A stretch of DNA of 64,000 bases from Bacillota bacterium (GTDB lineage: Bacteria; Sysuimicrobiota; Sysuimicrobiia; Sysuimicrobiales; Segetimicrobiaceae). Positions 44,305 to 52,880 of this stretch are shown in pieces. The notes under the pieces were generated by a model, which made no database searches, was not told the DNA's origin, and saw only the letters and a list, made by a program, of their open reading frames with translations. Within the stretch, counting starts at the first letter, position 1. Each line of letters opens with the position of its first letter. The stretch is taken from positions 1 to 64,000 of the forward strand of contig JAJPIA010000144.1 in NCBI GenBank assembly GCA_021324975.1. The letters run 5' to 3'. Made by a program: the position numbers and the translations under genes.

Positions 44305-45240
44305 GTGCTAAGATTTCTGGGCCGGCGCGTGCTGGCGACCGTTCCGGCGCTGCTGGGCGTCTACACGCTCGTGTTCTTCGTGCTCCACGTGCTGCCCTCG
44401 GACCCGGCCCTCCTGATCTCCGAGGGCAGCGCGTCGGAATCCCAGCTCGAGTCTCTGCGGCACGAGTACGGCCTCGACCGGCCGCTGTGGCGCCAGTACG
44501 CAGACGAACTGGGCGCCTTGTTGCGAGGACGCCTCGGCCGCTCCATTCGCTACGGCGAGCCCGTGAGCCGGCTCATTCGAAGCTTTTTGCCGGCGACGTT
44601 GGAACTGGCGCTCGTGGGGCTCGGTATTGCCGTCGTCCTCGGCATTGCCCTGGGGACCCTGGCCGCGCTGCGTCCGCACGGATGGATCGACAACCTCAGC
44701 ACTATCGCAGCGCTCTCGGGCGTGTCGATTCCGAGCTTCTGGCTCGGGCTCATGCTCATCTTCGTCTTCTCCCTGTCGCTCGGCTGGCTGCCCGTGACGA
44801 CAGGGACGAGTTGGCAGCAGCTGATCATGCCGGCGGTGACGCTGGGCCTGTACAGCACCGGCGTGATTAGCCGGCTCGCGCGGTCGAGCCTGGTGCAGAC
44901 TCTCCAGCTCGAGTACGTTGTGACGGCGCGCGCGAAGGGTCTCCCGCCGCATGCCGTCGTGCTGCGCCACGCGCTCCGCAACTCGCTCATCCCCGTGGTG
45001 ACGATCATCGGGGTCGAGTTGGGCAATCTCTTGTCGGGCACCGTGGTGGTGGAGACGGTCTTCGCCCGGCCGGGGCTGGGCCGCCTGATTGTTGACTCGA
45101 TCACGTACCGCGACTACCCGGCGCTGCAGGCGGCGCTGCTGGTTGCGGCCTGCGGCTACGTGCTCGCGAATGCGTTGGTGGACGTGTCCTACTGCTACCT
45201 CGACCCGCGCATCCGCGACGCGCAGGCATCGTACGGCTAG
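44305..45240 (+). CDS. ABC transporter permease, DppB/OppB type (second set)
   Basis: 311 residues, GTG start. Typical DppB N-terminus (FVLHVLPSDPALLISEGSASESQLESLR), about six membrane helices, EAA-loop region YVVTARAKGLPPHAVVLRHALRNSLIP and the C-terminal LVDVSYCYLDPRI. It pairs with the permease encoded one base downstream of its stop. Confidence 0.93.
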   Translation: MLRFLGRRVLATVPALLGVYTLVFFVLHVLPSDPALLISEGSASESQLESLRHEYGLDRPLWRQYADELGALLRGRLGRSIRYGEPVSRLIRSFLPATLELALVGLGIAVVLGIALGTLAALRPHGWIDNLSTIAALSGVSIPSFWLGLMLIFVFSLSLGWLPVTTGTSWQQLIMPAVTLGLYSTGVISRLARSSLVQTLQLEYVVTARAKGLPPHAVVLRHALRNSLIPVVTIIGVELGNLLSGTVVVETVFARPGLGRLIVDSITYRDYPALQAALLVAACGYVLANALVDVSYCYLDPRIRDAQASYG

Positions 45241-45241
45241 C

Positions 45242-46123
45242 ATGCTCGCCGCGCCCGCCGTTGCCCGTCCGGCCGCGCGCCCCTCGTCGCGGGCGGCGGA
45301 GATCGCGCGGCGCTTCCGGCGCAACCGGAAGGCCGCATTCGGCGCGTCTCTGCTGGCGGTCCTCGCCGCCGCGGCGTGTCTCGCCCCGCTCGTGAGCCCG
45401 TACCCGCCGATGCGGCCGTCGCCCGAGGACGTGTTTGCCCCGCCGAGCGCGGGCCACTGGATGGGAACGGACGAGATTGGCCGGGACGTGTTTAGCCGCG
45501 TGCTGGCCGGGGCGCGCATCTCGCTGTCGGTCGGTCTCGCCGCGAGCGCCTTGACGCTCGTCGCCGGCGTGGTCTTCGGCCTGCTCAGCGGATACCGGGG
45601 CGGCTGGGTCGACGCGCTGATCATGCGCGGGGTCGACGTGATGCTGGCCGTGCCGACGCTCTTGTTCGCGCTCGCGATCGCGGCCGCGCTCGGTTCGGCG
45701 CTGTCGAACGTGGTGCTGGCGGTCGGCGTCGCCGGCGTGCCGCGGTTCACCCGGTTTATCCGCGGGTGCGTGCTGTCGGCGCGCGAGAACGTCTACGTCG
45801 ACGCCGCGCGCGCCGCCGGGTGCAGCCAAGCCCGCGTGGCGGTACGGCATATTTTGCCCAACATCTACGGCCCGGCACTCATCCTCGGGACCCTCAACGT
45901 CGGCGTGTCCATTCTCACCGCCGCGACGCTGAGCTTCCTCGGGATGGGCGCGCAACCCCCGACGCCCGAGTGGGGCCTCATCCTGGCGCAGGGCCGCGAT
46001 AATCTCCAGAATGCGTGGTGGATCAGCACGTTCCCGGGGCTCGCGATCGCGCTCACGGTGCTCGCGGTCAACTTGTTCGGGGACGGGCTGCACGACGCGC
46101 TCGACCCGAGGTTGCGGCTATGA
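45242..46123 (+). CDS. ABC transporter permease, DppC/OppC type (second set)
   Basis: 293 residues from ATG 45242. Features are WMGTDEIGRDVFSRVLAGARISL, the EAA-loop segment VYVDAARAAGCSQARVAVRHILPN and LSFLGMGAQPPTPEWGLIL. The N-terminal 30 residues are Arg/Ala-rich before the first membrane helix. It overlaps the M20 peptidase gene (ATGA). As in the first set, no ATPase gene follows. Confidence 0.93.
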   Translation: MLAAPAVARPAARPSSRAAEIARRFRRNRKAAFGASLLAVLAAAACLAPLVSPYPPMRPSPEDVFAPPSAGHWMGTDEIGRDVFSRVLAGARISLSVGLAASALTLVAGVVFGLLSGYRGGWVDALIMRGVDVMLAVPTLLFALAIAAALGSALSNVVLAVGVAGVPRFTRFIRGCVLSARENVYVDAARAAGCSQARVAVRHILPNIYGPALILGTLNVGVSILTAATLSFLGMGAQPPTPEWGLILAQGRDNLQNAWWISTFPGLAIALTVLAVNLFGDGLHDALDPRLRL

Positions 46124-47475
46124 CGGCACTCGACGTCCACGTCGATCACCACCGGGACCGCTATCTGGAGACGCTCCGGAGGTTGTGCCGGATCCCGAGC
46201 GTGACGGCGCACAACCAGGCCGTACCGGAGGCGGTCGGGTACCTCACGTCGCTGCTCCGCGAGCTCGGCGCCCAGGTGCAGCTCCGCCAGCCGACCGGCG
46301 CCCCGCCGCTCATCATTGGCACGCTCCCCGGGGCATCCGCCCGCACGCTGCTCCTGTACAACCACTACGACGTCGTGCCGGCGGAACCGCTCGACGCGTG
46401 GACGTCGCCCCCATTTGCGGCCGAGATTGTCGACGGGCGGCTCATTGCCCGCGGGGCCAGCGACAACAAGGGCGAGCTGGCGGCGCGGCTGTGCGCGGTC
46501 GACACGTGCCGCGCCGTCCACGGGGGCACCCTGCCGCTCACGATCAAGTTCGTGCTCGACGGCGAAGAGGAGTTGGGCAGTCCGCACCTGCGCGACACCG
46601 TCCTGGCCAACCGCGACCTCCTGAGAGCCGACGCCGCGCTCGGCGAGGGCGGTGGCCGGGATGACCTGGGACGGCCCACGATCAGCCTCGGCTGCCGGGG
46701 CCGCATCCTGTTCGAAATGGAACGGGCCGGCGCGAGGCAGACGTTCCACAGCAGTCTGACATCGGTGGTGCCCAACCCCGCCTGGGACATCGTCCGGGCG
46801 TTCGCCGGCATGAAGGGTCCCGACGAGCGCGTGATGATCGACGGTTTCTACGACGATGCGCTCGGGCCGACGGAGGCCGAGCTGCGGCTCCTGGACGACC
46901 TACGCTTCGACGCGGAGGCCCTCAAGCGGCGCCTCGGGCTGGGGCGGCTCACGCTGGGAGTGGACGGCCGCGATGCGATCCGGCGCCTCCTGTTCGAGCC
47001 GACGCTGGAGATCTCGGGCCTGGGCGCCGGGCGCACGTTCGACGGGAGCCGGGGGATGCCGCGCCGAGCGGTGGGCGTGGTCCGGTTCGGGCTCGTGCCC
47101 CATCAGGATCCGGCAAAGATGGAGCGTCTGCTCCGCCGCCACCTGGACGCGCACGGATTCGGCGGGATCACGCTCCGCCCCCTGAGCGAGCGCTATCCGG
47201 GCAAAGTGCCGCTTGTGCATCCGATGGTGGACGCGATCGCGCGGACCGGCCGGGAAGTCTACGGGCGCGCGCCCGCGATCTACCCGGTCGCACCCTGGAT
47301 CGGCGCCCCCTACCACGAGCTCGCGGACCCGCTCGGCATCCCGCTCATTAACGCGGGCATGGGCTCCGCGGAATCGCAGTTTCACGCGCCGGACGAGAGC
47401 ATCCGCGTCGAGGACTACTACGCGGGGATCAAGTTCACGGCCCGCCTGTACGGTGAACTGGCCGGCGTCATCTGA
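46120..47475 (+). CDS. M20 family metallopeptidase
   Basis: 451 residues. The metal-site motifs are YNHYDVVPAEPLDAW, ARGASDNKGELAARL, DGEEELGS and a late HxPDE-like segment (QFHAPDESIRVEDYY). The M20 group includes ArgE/DapE deacylases and dipeptidases; the length and GASDNKG motif fit the dipeptidase/CPDG2-like branch. Its four-base overlap with the permease gene suggests it hydrolyses the imported compound. Confidence 0.9.
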   Translation: MTALDVHVDHHRDRYLETLRRLCRIPSVTAHNQAVPEAVGYLTSLLRELGAQVQLRQPTGAPPLIIGTLPGASARTLLLYNHYDVVPAEPLDAWTSPPFAAEIVDGRLIARGASDNKGELAARLCAVDTCRAVHGGTLPLTIKFVLDGEEELGSPHLRDTVLANRDLLRADAALGEGGGRDDLGRPTISLGCRGRILFEMERAGARQTFHSSLTSVVPNPAWDIVRAFAGMKGPDERVMIDGFYDDALGPTEAELRLLDDLRFDAEALKRRLGLGRLTLGVDGRDAIRRLLFEPTLEISGLGAGRTFDGSRGMPRRAVGVVRFGLVPHQDPAKMERLLRRHLDAHGFGGITLRPLSERYPGKVPLVHPMVDAIARTGREVYGRAPAIYPVAPWIGAPYHELADPLGIPLINAGMGSAESQFHAPDESIRVEDYYAGIKFTARLYGELAGVI

Positions 47476-47491
47476 ACAGGAGGATGGTCTC

Positions 47492-48859
47492 ATGTCCGAG
47501 TCGTTCGTGACCGAAACCCTTGCGACGTACGCGAGCAGCCTGCGCTATGAGGACCTGCCGGCGAACGTGGTGGCGAGGGTGAAGGACCTGCTCTTCGACA
47601 CCCTCGGCACGCTGCTCGGCGGCGCCCGGTATCCCGCCGGGCGCATCGTGACGCGATACACGGAGGGTCTCGGCGAATCCGGCCCCTGCACCGTCGCCGC
47701 GACGCCGATGCGGGTGTCGCCTGCGGCGGCGGCGTTTGCCAACGCGACCATGTCGCACTGCCTGGAGCTCGACGACAACTACAATCCCGCCAACGCCCAC
47801 GTGGCCAATGTCGTCGTCCCGGCCGCACTCGGCATCGCGGAGGCGCAGCACGCGAGCGGCCCCGAGTTCATCGCCGCGCTGGTCGCCGCGTACGACGTGG
47901 AAGGGCGGATCGGCATCGCGCTCGACCCGGTTCGCCTGTACGCGCGATCGTTTCACCCGTCGTCGATCGACGGGAACTTCGGCGCGGCGGCCGCGGCCGG
48001 CCGGATGCTGCGGCTCCTGCCGCCCGCGATGGTGCAGGCGTTCGGGCTTGCCGGGTGCCAGGCGTCGGGGCTGCTGGCGTGGGTCACGGAACCGTCGCAG
48101 TTGAGCAAGGCGTTCCAGATCGGGATCGCGTCGCGGAACGGTGTGACCGCCGCCACCCTGGCCCAACTCGGGTTTACGGGACCGCCGCACATTCTGGAGG
48201 GCAAGCACAACCTGTTCCGGGCGTTCAGCGGCCTGGAGAGCGTGCCGGCCTCGACCCTCACGGACGCGCTCGGGGAACGGTTCGAGATCACGCGGACCAG
48301 CCTCAAGAAATACGCGGCCTGCCGTCAGATTCACGCACCGCTCGACGGGCTCTTCGCGATCATGCGTCAACACGGGCTGACGGGCGACGACATCGCCGCG
48401 GTCGTGACCAGGGTGGCGACGTCCATGGCGGACATCATCGACAAGAACGAGCTGCCGTCGCACAATGCGCAGTATGTGCTCGCGACGGCCGCGTACGACG
48501 GGCGGGTCGAGGTAGACCAGCTCGACGGGCGGCGGGCGGAGGATCCCCGCATCGCCGCGCTGTCCGAGCGCGTGTGCGTGCTCGGCGACGAGGAGCTGGA
48601 GAGGCGGTTCCCCGAGCAGTGGTCCGGGATCACCACGGTCCGCACCCGTGACGGACGCGAGTTCACGGAAACCGTGCACTATCCGACCGGCGACCCGGAG
48701 AACGCGCTCAGCGACGCCGACCTCAGGGCGAAGTTCCGGACGCTGGTCCGCGGTGTGGTGTCCGAGCAAAGAGCGGACGAGATCGCGGCGCTGATCGCCG
48801 GTCTTGAGGCGTTGGACGACTGCGGCCGGATCGCGCGCTGTCTTGCCATGGAATCCTGA
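47492..48859 (+). CDS. MmgE/PrpD family protein (first copy)
   Basis: 455 residues from ATG 47492 after an AGGAGG site. The family pattern is clear: LLFDTLGTLLGGARYPAG, an Asn/His-rich active-site region (SHCLELDDNYNPANAHVANVVVPAALG), FHPSSIDGNFGAAAAAGRML and KKYAACRQIHAPLDG. MmgE/PrpD proteins include 2-methylcitrate dehydratase, cis-aconitate decarboxylase and many enzymes of unknown substrate. No methylcitrate synthase or lyase is nearby, so propionate breakdown is not supported. The second copy lies 16 bases downstream. Confidence 0.88.
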   Translation: MSESFVTETLATYASSLRYEDLPANVVARVKDLLFDTLGTLLGGARYPAGRIVTRYTEGLGESGPCTVAATPMRVSPAAAAFANATMSHCLELDDNYNPANAHVANVVVPAALGIAEAQHASGPEFIAALVAAYDVEGRIGIALDPVRLYARSFHPSSIDGNFGAAAAAGRMLRLLPPAMVQAFGLAGCQASGLLAWVTEPSQLSKAFQIGIASRNGVTAATLAQLGFTGPPHILEGKHNLFRAFSGLESVPASTLTDALGERFEITRTSLKKYAACRQIHAPLDGLFAIMRQHGLTGDDIAAVVTRVATSMADIIDKNELPSHNAQYVLATAAYDGRVEVDQLDGRRAEDPRIAALSERVCVLGDEELERRFPEQWSGITTVRTRDGREFTETVHYPTGDPENALSDADLRAKFRTLVRGVVSEQRADEIAALIAGLEALDDCGRIARCLAMES

Positions 48860-48875
48860 GGGGAGGGATCGAGCG

Positions 48876-50252
48876 ATGAATTACACGGCGGTGCTGACCT
48901 CCTATGCAGCCCGGTTTACCTACACGGACCTGCCTCCGGCCGCGGTCGAGGAAGCGAAGATGATCATCCTGGATACGGTCGGGGCGCTCCTGCTGGGGTC
49001 GTCGCCGCAGTACGGCGCGTCGTGGCTCGCAGGAGACCTCGCGCTCCGGACGGGCGGCGCGCCGGAGTCGACGGTGATCGGCCGCGACTTCAAGGTGCCG
49101 TGCGAGAGCGCCGCGCTCGCGAACGGCACCGCAGGCTACGCCGCGGACATCGAAGGCGCGAGCGTGGCCCGGCAGCACGCGCCGGCCGTCCTCGTGCCGG
49201 CGGCGCTCGCCGTCGCGGAGCGAGAGCACGCGGACGGGAAGGCGTTCCTGGCGGCGCTGGCGTTGGGGTATGAGATGTGCAGCCGCGCGGGCGAAGCCTG
49301 CCGCACGGGACACTCGTATCCGCACTCATTTCACCCATCGGCGACATTCGGGTATTTCGGCGCTGCTGCGGCGGCGGGGTACCTGCTGCGACTCAACCAA
49401 GCCCAGTTCGCCAACGCCTTCGGCCTCGCCGGCACGAATGCCTCGGGACTCATGACCTGGGTGGATGATCCGACCGAGCACTCGCGCCCGCTCGGCATCG
49501 GAATGGCCGCGCGGGGCGGCGTCACCGCGGCGCTGCTGGCGGGGATGGGTGTCGGCGGGCCTCCGGCGATCTTCGACGGCGGCAAATACAGCATCTACGA
49601 CGCGTATGCCGGCGAGATGCACCCGGAACGGTTAGTGGAGGGGTTGGGAGAATCGCTGTGGATCATGCGCGCCGGCGGCTACAAACGTCATCCGTGCTGT
49701 GGTGACACGCATACGGGCGTGGACGCACTGCTGACGCTCATGGACGAGCACCGCATCAGCGCCGACGACATTGCCTCGATCGTCCACCGGGTCAAGGCGG
49801 ACCGGGCCCCGGTGATCGACAACAACCCGCTGAAGTCGCACTGCGCACAGTACGTCATGGCGGTAGCGGCCGTGCACGGGAAGATCGAACCGGGGGACAT
49901 CCTCCAAGACCGGCGCGCCGACCCCCGCATCCGCGACCTGTCGGCGCGCACGCGGCTCGTCGGCGATCCCGCCATGGACGCGTGGCCCGCCCAGGCTCCC
50001 GCGGTCGTCGAGGTCACGACGCGCGACGGGCGCACGCTGACAGCGCGCGTGGACTGGGCCAAAGGACGGCGCGAGAACCCGATGACGAAGGCCGAGCTGG
50101 AAGGCAAGTTCATGAACCTGGCGACGACGCGCATGCCCCGCGTTGCCGCGTCCCGGCTCATGGAGACCGTGTACGGTGTCGACCGCCTGAGGGACATGAA
50201 CGAGCTCGGCGCGCTGCTTCAGATACCGCGAACGGAGGGGCGGATCACGTGA
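48876..50252 (+). CDS. MmgE/PrpD family protein (second copy)
   Basis: 458 residues, start ATG 48876 after GGGGAGGG. It is a diverged paralogue of the upstream gene, sharing IILDTVGALLLGSS, HSFHPSATFGYFGAAAAAGYLL and KRHPCCGDTHTGVDALL. Its active-site segment differs (GYAADIEGASVARQHAPAVLV), so it may use a related but distinct substrate or form a heterodimer. Regions past its stop are degenerate. Confidence 0.88.
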   Translation: MNYTAVLTSYAARFTYTDLPPAAVEEAKMIILDTVGALLLGSSPQYGASWLAGDLALRTGGAPESTVIGRDFKVPCESAALANGTAGYAADIEGASVARQHAPAVLVPAALAVAEREHADGKAFLAALALGYEMCSRAGEACRTGHSYPHSFHPSATFGYFGAAAAAGYLLRLNQAQFANAFGLAGTNASGLMTWVDDPTEHSRPLGIGMAARGGVTAALLAGMGVGGPPAIFDGGKYSIYDAYAGEMHPERLVEGLGESLWIMRAGGYKRHPCCGDTHTGVDALLTLMDEHRISADDIASIVHRVKADRAPVIDNNPLKSHCAQYVMAVAAVHGKIEPGDILQDRRADPRIRDLSARTRLVGDPAMDAWPAQAPAVVEVTTRDGRTLTARVDWAKGRRENPMTKAELEGKFMNLATTRMPRVAASRLMETVYGVDRLRDMNELGALLQIPRTEGRIT

Positions 50253-50281
50253 GCTACCTGCGCCTATGAGCGAGGCGCGAC

Positions 50282-50452
50282 GCCATCATGCCGAAGGCCG
50301 TGGTGGAGAAGTACGGCGACAAGCCCGTGCAGGAGCGGATCGGGACGGGTCCCTAGAAATCGAGGATGTTCACCAACAAAAAGATGCGGGCGGCCTTCAT
50401 GAAGGCGATCAACAACAAGCCGATCATGCAGGCGGCCTTCGGGCCCCTGGAT
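50282..50452 (+). pseudogene. Decayed family 5 binding-protein gene with internal deletion
   Basis: One frame reads AIMPKAVVEKYGDKPVQERIGTGP, then TAG, then MFTNKKMRAAFMKAINNKPI followed by MQAAFGPLD. The two parts match two blocks of family 5 binding proteins (in the copy at 38251: IVMPKAIAE...GTGPYIF and FTDVRLRQAVQYAI), which are normally about 110 residues apart but here only 4 codons apart. So a large in-frame deletion plus a stop has destroyed the gene. Neither end of the protein is left. Confidence 0.7.
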
Positions 50453-50543
50453 TGTATAGTCTGCCCAGGACCTCCGCAAGGCCGAAAGCCGGTGGTGAGA
50501 CCGGTCCGGCGACAAACCGTTCGGTGGGTAAAGGAGGAGCGTC

Positions 50544-51764
50544 GTGATGGGCAAAGCGGCCGAGGCGCGGGATCCCGCAGCGTTTGTGGACCGCGATTTC
50601 ATCGTTCGGCACCTCGAGGCGCTCGTCCGCATTCCGTCGGTCAATCCCGACCTGGTTCCGGGCGCAGCCGGCGAGGCTGAGACCGCGCGGTATCTCGCCG
50701 AAGTTTGCCAGACGCTCGGGATGAAGGCGAAGATCGAGATGGCGGCTCCCGGACGGCCGAACGTCATTGCCGTGCTGCCGGGCGCCGACCCGAAGCGCGG
50801 GCACAGCCTGATGATCAACGGCCACACCGATACTGTCGGCGACGCGGGGATGGAGGCGCCGTTCGAGCCGCGCGTCGAGGGCGACAGGCTCTACGGGCGC
50901 GGCAGCAACGACATGAAGGCCGGCCTCGCCGCGATGCTCGCCGCCGCGGCAGCGGTGCGTGCCTCCGGCATGCGGCCGCTCGGCGATGTCATTCTCACGT
51001 TCGTCGCGGACGAAGAGTACCTGAGCGTGGGCACCGAGGCGGTGGCTAGAGCCTACCGGGCCGACGCCGCGATCATCACGGAACCGTCTCGCCTCCGTCT
51101 TCAGATTACGCACAAGGGGTTTGTTTGGGCGAAGATCCGTACCGAGGGACGCGCGGCGCACGGCAGCGACTTCCGGGCGGGAGTCGATGCGATCTTCCAC
51201 ATGGGACGCGTGTTGGCCGCCCTCGAGCACCTCGAGAAAGAAGTGTTGCCGCTGCGGGAGTACCCGCTTCTTGGCCGGGCTTCCGTCCATGCGGCGCTGA
51301 TCGAAGGCGGTGAGGGACTGAGTACCTACCCGCCGAGCTGCACCTTGCAGATCGAGCGGCGGACGCTGCCCGGCGAGACCGACGCGACGGCGCGGGCAGA
51401 ACTTGAAGAAATCCTGGCCGGGTGTGCGCGGCAGGATCCATCGTTCCGCGGCACCGTCGAGCTGATCGGCGCGCGGGAGCCGATGGAGGTCGATCCGAAC
51501 GCCGAGATCGTCCGCGTGGTGGACGCGGCCGCCGAGACCGTCCTAGGGGCGCGGCCGGAGCACGTGGGCGGAGCGGGCTGGACCGACGCGGCGCTGCTCG
51601 CCGCGGCGGGAATCCCGACGGTCATCTACGGTCCTTCCGGCACCGGCGGTCATTCGGCGGTCGAGTACGTCGAGATTCCATCGATTGTGGACTGTGCGAA
51701 AGTTCTCGCGCACACGATCGGGGCCTTTTGCGGCACCGCGGGCGAGACTCGAAGGGAGGCATGA
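50544..51764 (+). CDS. M20 family peptidase, ArgE/DapE-like
   Basis: 406 residues, start GTG or the adjacent ATG after an AGGAGGAG site. Motifs are INGHTDTVGDAG, GRGSNDMKAGLAAML, VADEEYLSVGTEA and the C-terminal GPSGTGGHSAVEYVEI. This is the ArgE/DapE deacylase-desuccinylase branch, distinct from the M20 protein at 46120. It lies between two sets of gene fragments yet looks intact. Substrate unknown. Confidence 0.9.
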   Translation: MMGKAAEARDPAAFVDRDFIVRHLEALVRIPSVNPDLVPGAAGEAETARYLAEVCQTLGMKAKIEMAAPGRPNVIAVLPGADPKRGHSLMINGHTDTVGDAGMEAPFEPRVEGDRLYGRGSNDMKAGLAAMLAAAAAVRASGMRPLGDVILTFVADEEYLSVGTEAVARAYRADAAIITEPSRLRLQITHKGFVWAKIRTEGRAAHGSDFRAGVDAIFHMGRVLAALEHLEKEVLPLREYPLLGRASVHAALIEGGEGLSTYPPSCTLQIERRTLPGETDATARAELEEILAGCARQDPSFRGTVELIGAREPMEVDPNAEIVRVVDAAAETVLGARPEHVGGAGWTDAALLAAAGIPTVIYGPSGTGGHSAVEYVEIPSIVDCAKVLAHTIGAFCGTAGETRREA

Positions 51765-51777
51765 CGACACCGCATCG

Positions 51778-52020
51778 GGGCCCTGGAAGGGCGTCAACGC
51801 GCTCGACGCCGTGCTGCTGACGTTCAACGGGATCGGCGCGCTGCGCCAGCAGATACGGCCGGACGCCCGCATCCATGGGATCATCACGGACGGCGGCCAG
51901 GCGGTGAACATCATTCTGGAGCGGGCCGCGATGTCGATTGGCGTCCGGTCGCCGGACGGCCCATACCTCCGCGAACTGGTCGGGCGCGTTGACTCCTGCG
52001 CGCGGGCGTCAGCCGCCGCA
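51778..52020 (+). pseudogene. M20D amidohydrolase fragment
   Basis: About 80 codons (GVNALDAVLLTFNGIGALRQ, RPDARIHGIITDGGQAVNII, then SPDGPYLRELVGRVDSCARA) match the dimerisation domain of M20D amidohydrolases such as AbgB/IAL-hydrolase. Both the N-terminal metal site and the C-terminus are missing. It runs in the same frame into an unrelated molybdoenzyme fragment at about 52020. Confidence 0.7.
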
Positions 52021-52205
52021 CCTAACCCGTTGGGGGTGAAGGGCGCCGGAGAGGGCGGTATCATTCCGGTCGCCCTGCCATATGCGCAGCTGTCGACGAA
52101 GCACTTGCGCCGTGGCGCGCGTTCTGCCGGCGCATTCCGCTCACTCCGGCGCGCGTCCTCGTGCTTGTCACGACGCCTCCGCCGCCGCCGGACGGTCCGC
52201 CCTGA
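52021..52205 (+). pseudogene. CoxL/xanthine dehydrogenase large-subunit fragment (3' end)
   Basis: NPLGVKGAGEGGIIPVA is the conserved C-terminal signature of molybdopterin-binding subunits of the xanthine dehydrogenase/CO dehydrogenase family. After a frameshift near 52075 the expected continuation AICAAVDEALAPWRAF and RIPLTPARVLVLV is found in another frame, ending at TGA. Only the last 60 residues or so of a protein of about 770 remain, fused to the M20D fragment. Confidence 0.7.
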
Positions 52206-52282
52206 TCAGACGACCTCCTAGTCCGGGGTGCGCGCTGGGAAAACGGAACTCACGGCACGATGTAGTAACATGTAACGAGAGG

Positions 52283-52377
52283 GGAGGGGCATGGGTCCTG
52301 GTGGGTCTCACGGTCTTCAAAACCGTCGGCGGGTCCTTCGGGCTCGCGGTGGGTTCGATTCCCACACCCCTCCGCCA
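52283..52377 (+). tRNA. selC: tRNA-Sec (UCA), selC
   Basis: 95 bases including encoded GCCA. The anticodon arm is ACGGT-CTTCAAA-ACCGT with anticodon TCA. The long variable arm is GCGGGTC-CTTCG-GGCTCGC, and the T arm is GTGGG-TTCGATT-CCCAC. The acceptor has 7 clean pairs (GGAGGGG/CCCCTCC) plus a C-A at position 8, which with the 5-bp T stem approaches the 8+5 bacterial Sec shape. It serves SelA and SelB encoded at 33221-36625. Confidence 0.95.
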
Positions 52378-52557
52378 CCATTCTCACTCCCCCCGTCTCG
52401 ATCTTGCCTGAGTAGCTGGGCCTCTGGGATTATTGACCCAAACGCTTCCCCCAACATTTCCCCCATAAGCTGTTCCGCGGGTTTGCCAATTGTTCGCCGG
52501 ATGGCTGCTGTCAGTTACCCATTGAGATGTGCCCTGGACATCACCCGAGTTTAATGC
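52378..52557. other. Region between tRNA-Sec and higBA, possible integrase remnant
   Basis: About 180 bases of lower GC. On the minus strand a frame without start codon reads LTAAIRRTIGKPAEQLMGEM and continues into the tRNA, the kind of tail seen when a tyrosine recombinase gene ends at a tRNA. No catalytic integrase motif is left, so this remains a weak suggestion. Confidence 0.25.
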
Positions 52558-52586
52558 TTGACGTTTAACGTATAGCGTTATATGAT
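52558..52586 (+). promoter_or_regulatory. higBA promoter with operator-like inverted repeat
   Basis: TTGACG, a 17-base spacer and TATGAT end six bases before the higB GTG. The spacer contains TAACG-TATAG-CGTTA, an inverted repeat suitable for HigA or HigBA repression. The leader is nearly absent, so the toxin may be translated from a short or leaderless mRNA. Confidence 0.7.
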
Positions 52587-52592
52587 TTGATC

Positions 52593-52871
52593 GTGATCAA
52601 ATCCTTCCAGTCGAAGGAGACAGAACGGCTCCACGCAAGGGAACATGTCAGGCGGTTTCGAGGTTGGGAGCGGGTGGCACAGCGGAAACTTCGACAACTG
52701 GATATTGCCACGGAACTGCGTGATCTAGCGTCGCCTCCGGGCAATCGCTTGGAAGCACTCAAAGGCGACCGAGAAGGGCAGCACAGCATTCGCATCAACG
52801 ATCAGTGGCGCATCTGCTTTGTGTGGCGAGATGGCGACGCTTATGACGTTGAGATCGTGGACTACCATTAG
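52593..52871 (+). CDS. higB: HigB/RelE-family toxin
   Basis: 92 residues. IKSFQSKETERL at the N-terminus and LEALKGDREGQHSIRINDQW followed by RICFVW and VEIVDYH at the C-terminus are the HigB plasmid-killer pattern. HigB cuts mRNA on the ribosome; the basic R/K cluster and the conserved Arg in SIRINDQWRI are retained. I start at GTG 52593, since the family begins with (M)IKSF; the track's TTG 52587 adds two residues. The antitoxin follows after 9 bases. Base composition is lower in GC than the neighbours, suggesting transfer. Confidence 0.92.
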   Translation: MIKSFQSKETERLHAREHVRRFRGWERVAQRKLRQLDIATELRDLASPPGNRLEALKGDREGQHSIRINDQWRICFVWRDGDAYDVEIVDYH

Positions 52872-52880
52872 GAGGGGCGT

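Noticed and set aside
47492-50252. Methylcitrate cycle for propionate
   Set aside because: MmgE/PrpD proteins alone do not show it; no methylcitrate synthase, aconitase or methylisocitrate lyase is nearby.
52168-52365. Antisense ORF over tRNA-Sec (TVLKTVRPTRTHAPP)
   Set aside because: A familiar artefact of translating the tRNA gene backwards.
33221-52377. A selenoprotein gene linked to selA, selB and selC
   Set aside because: I found no ORF continuing through an in-frame TGA with family conservation on both sides.
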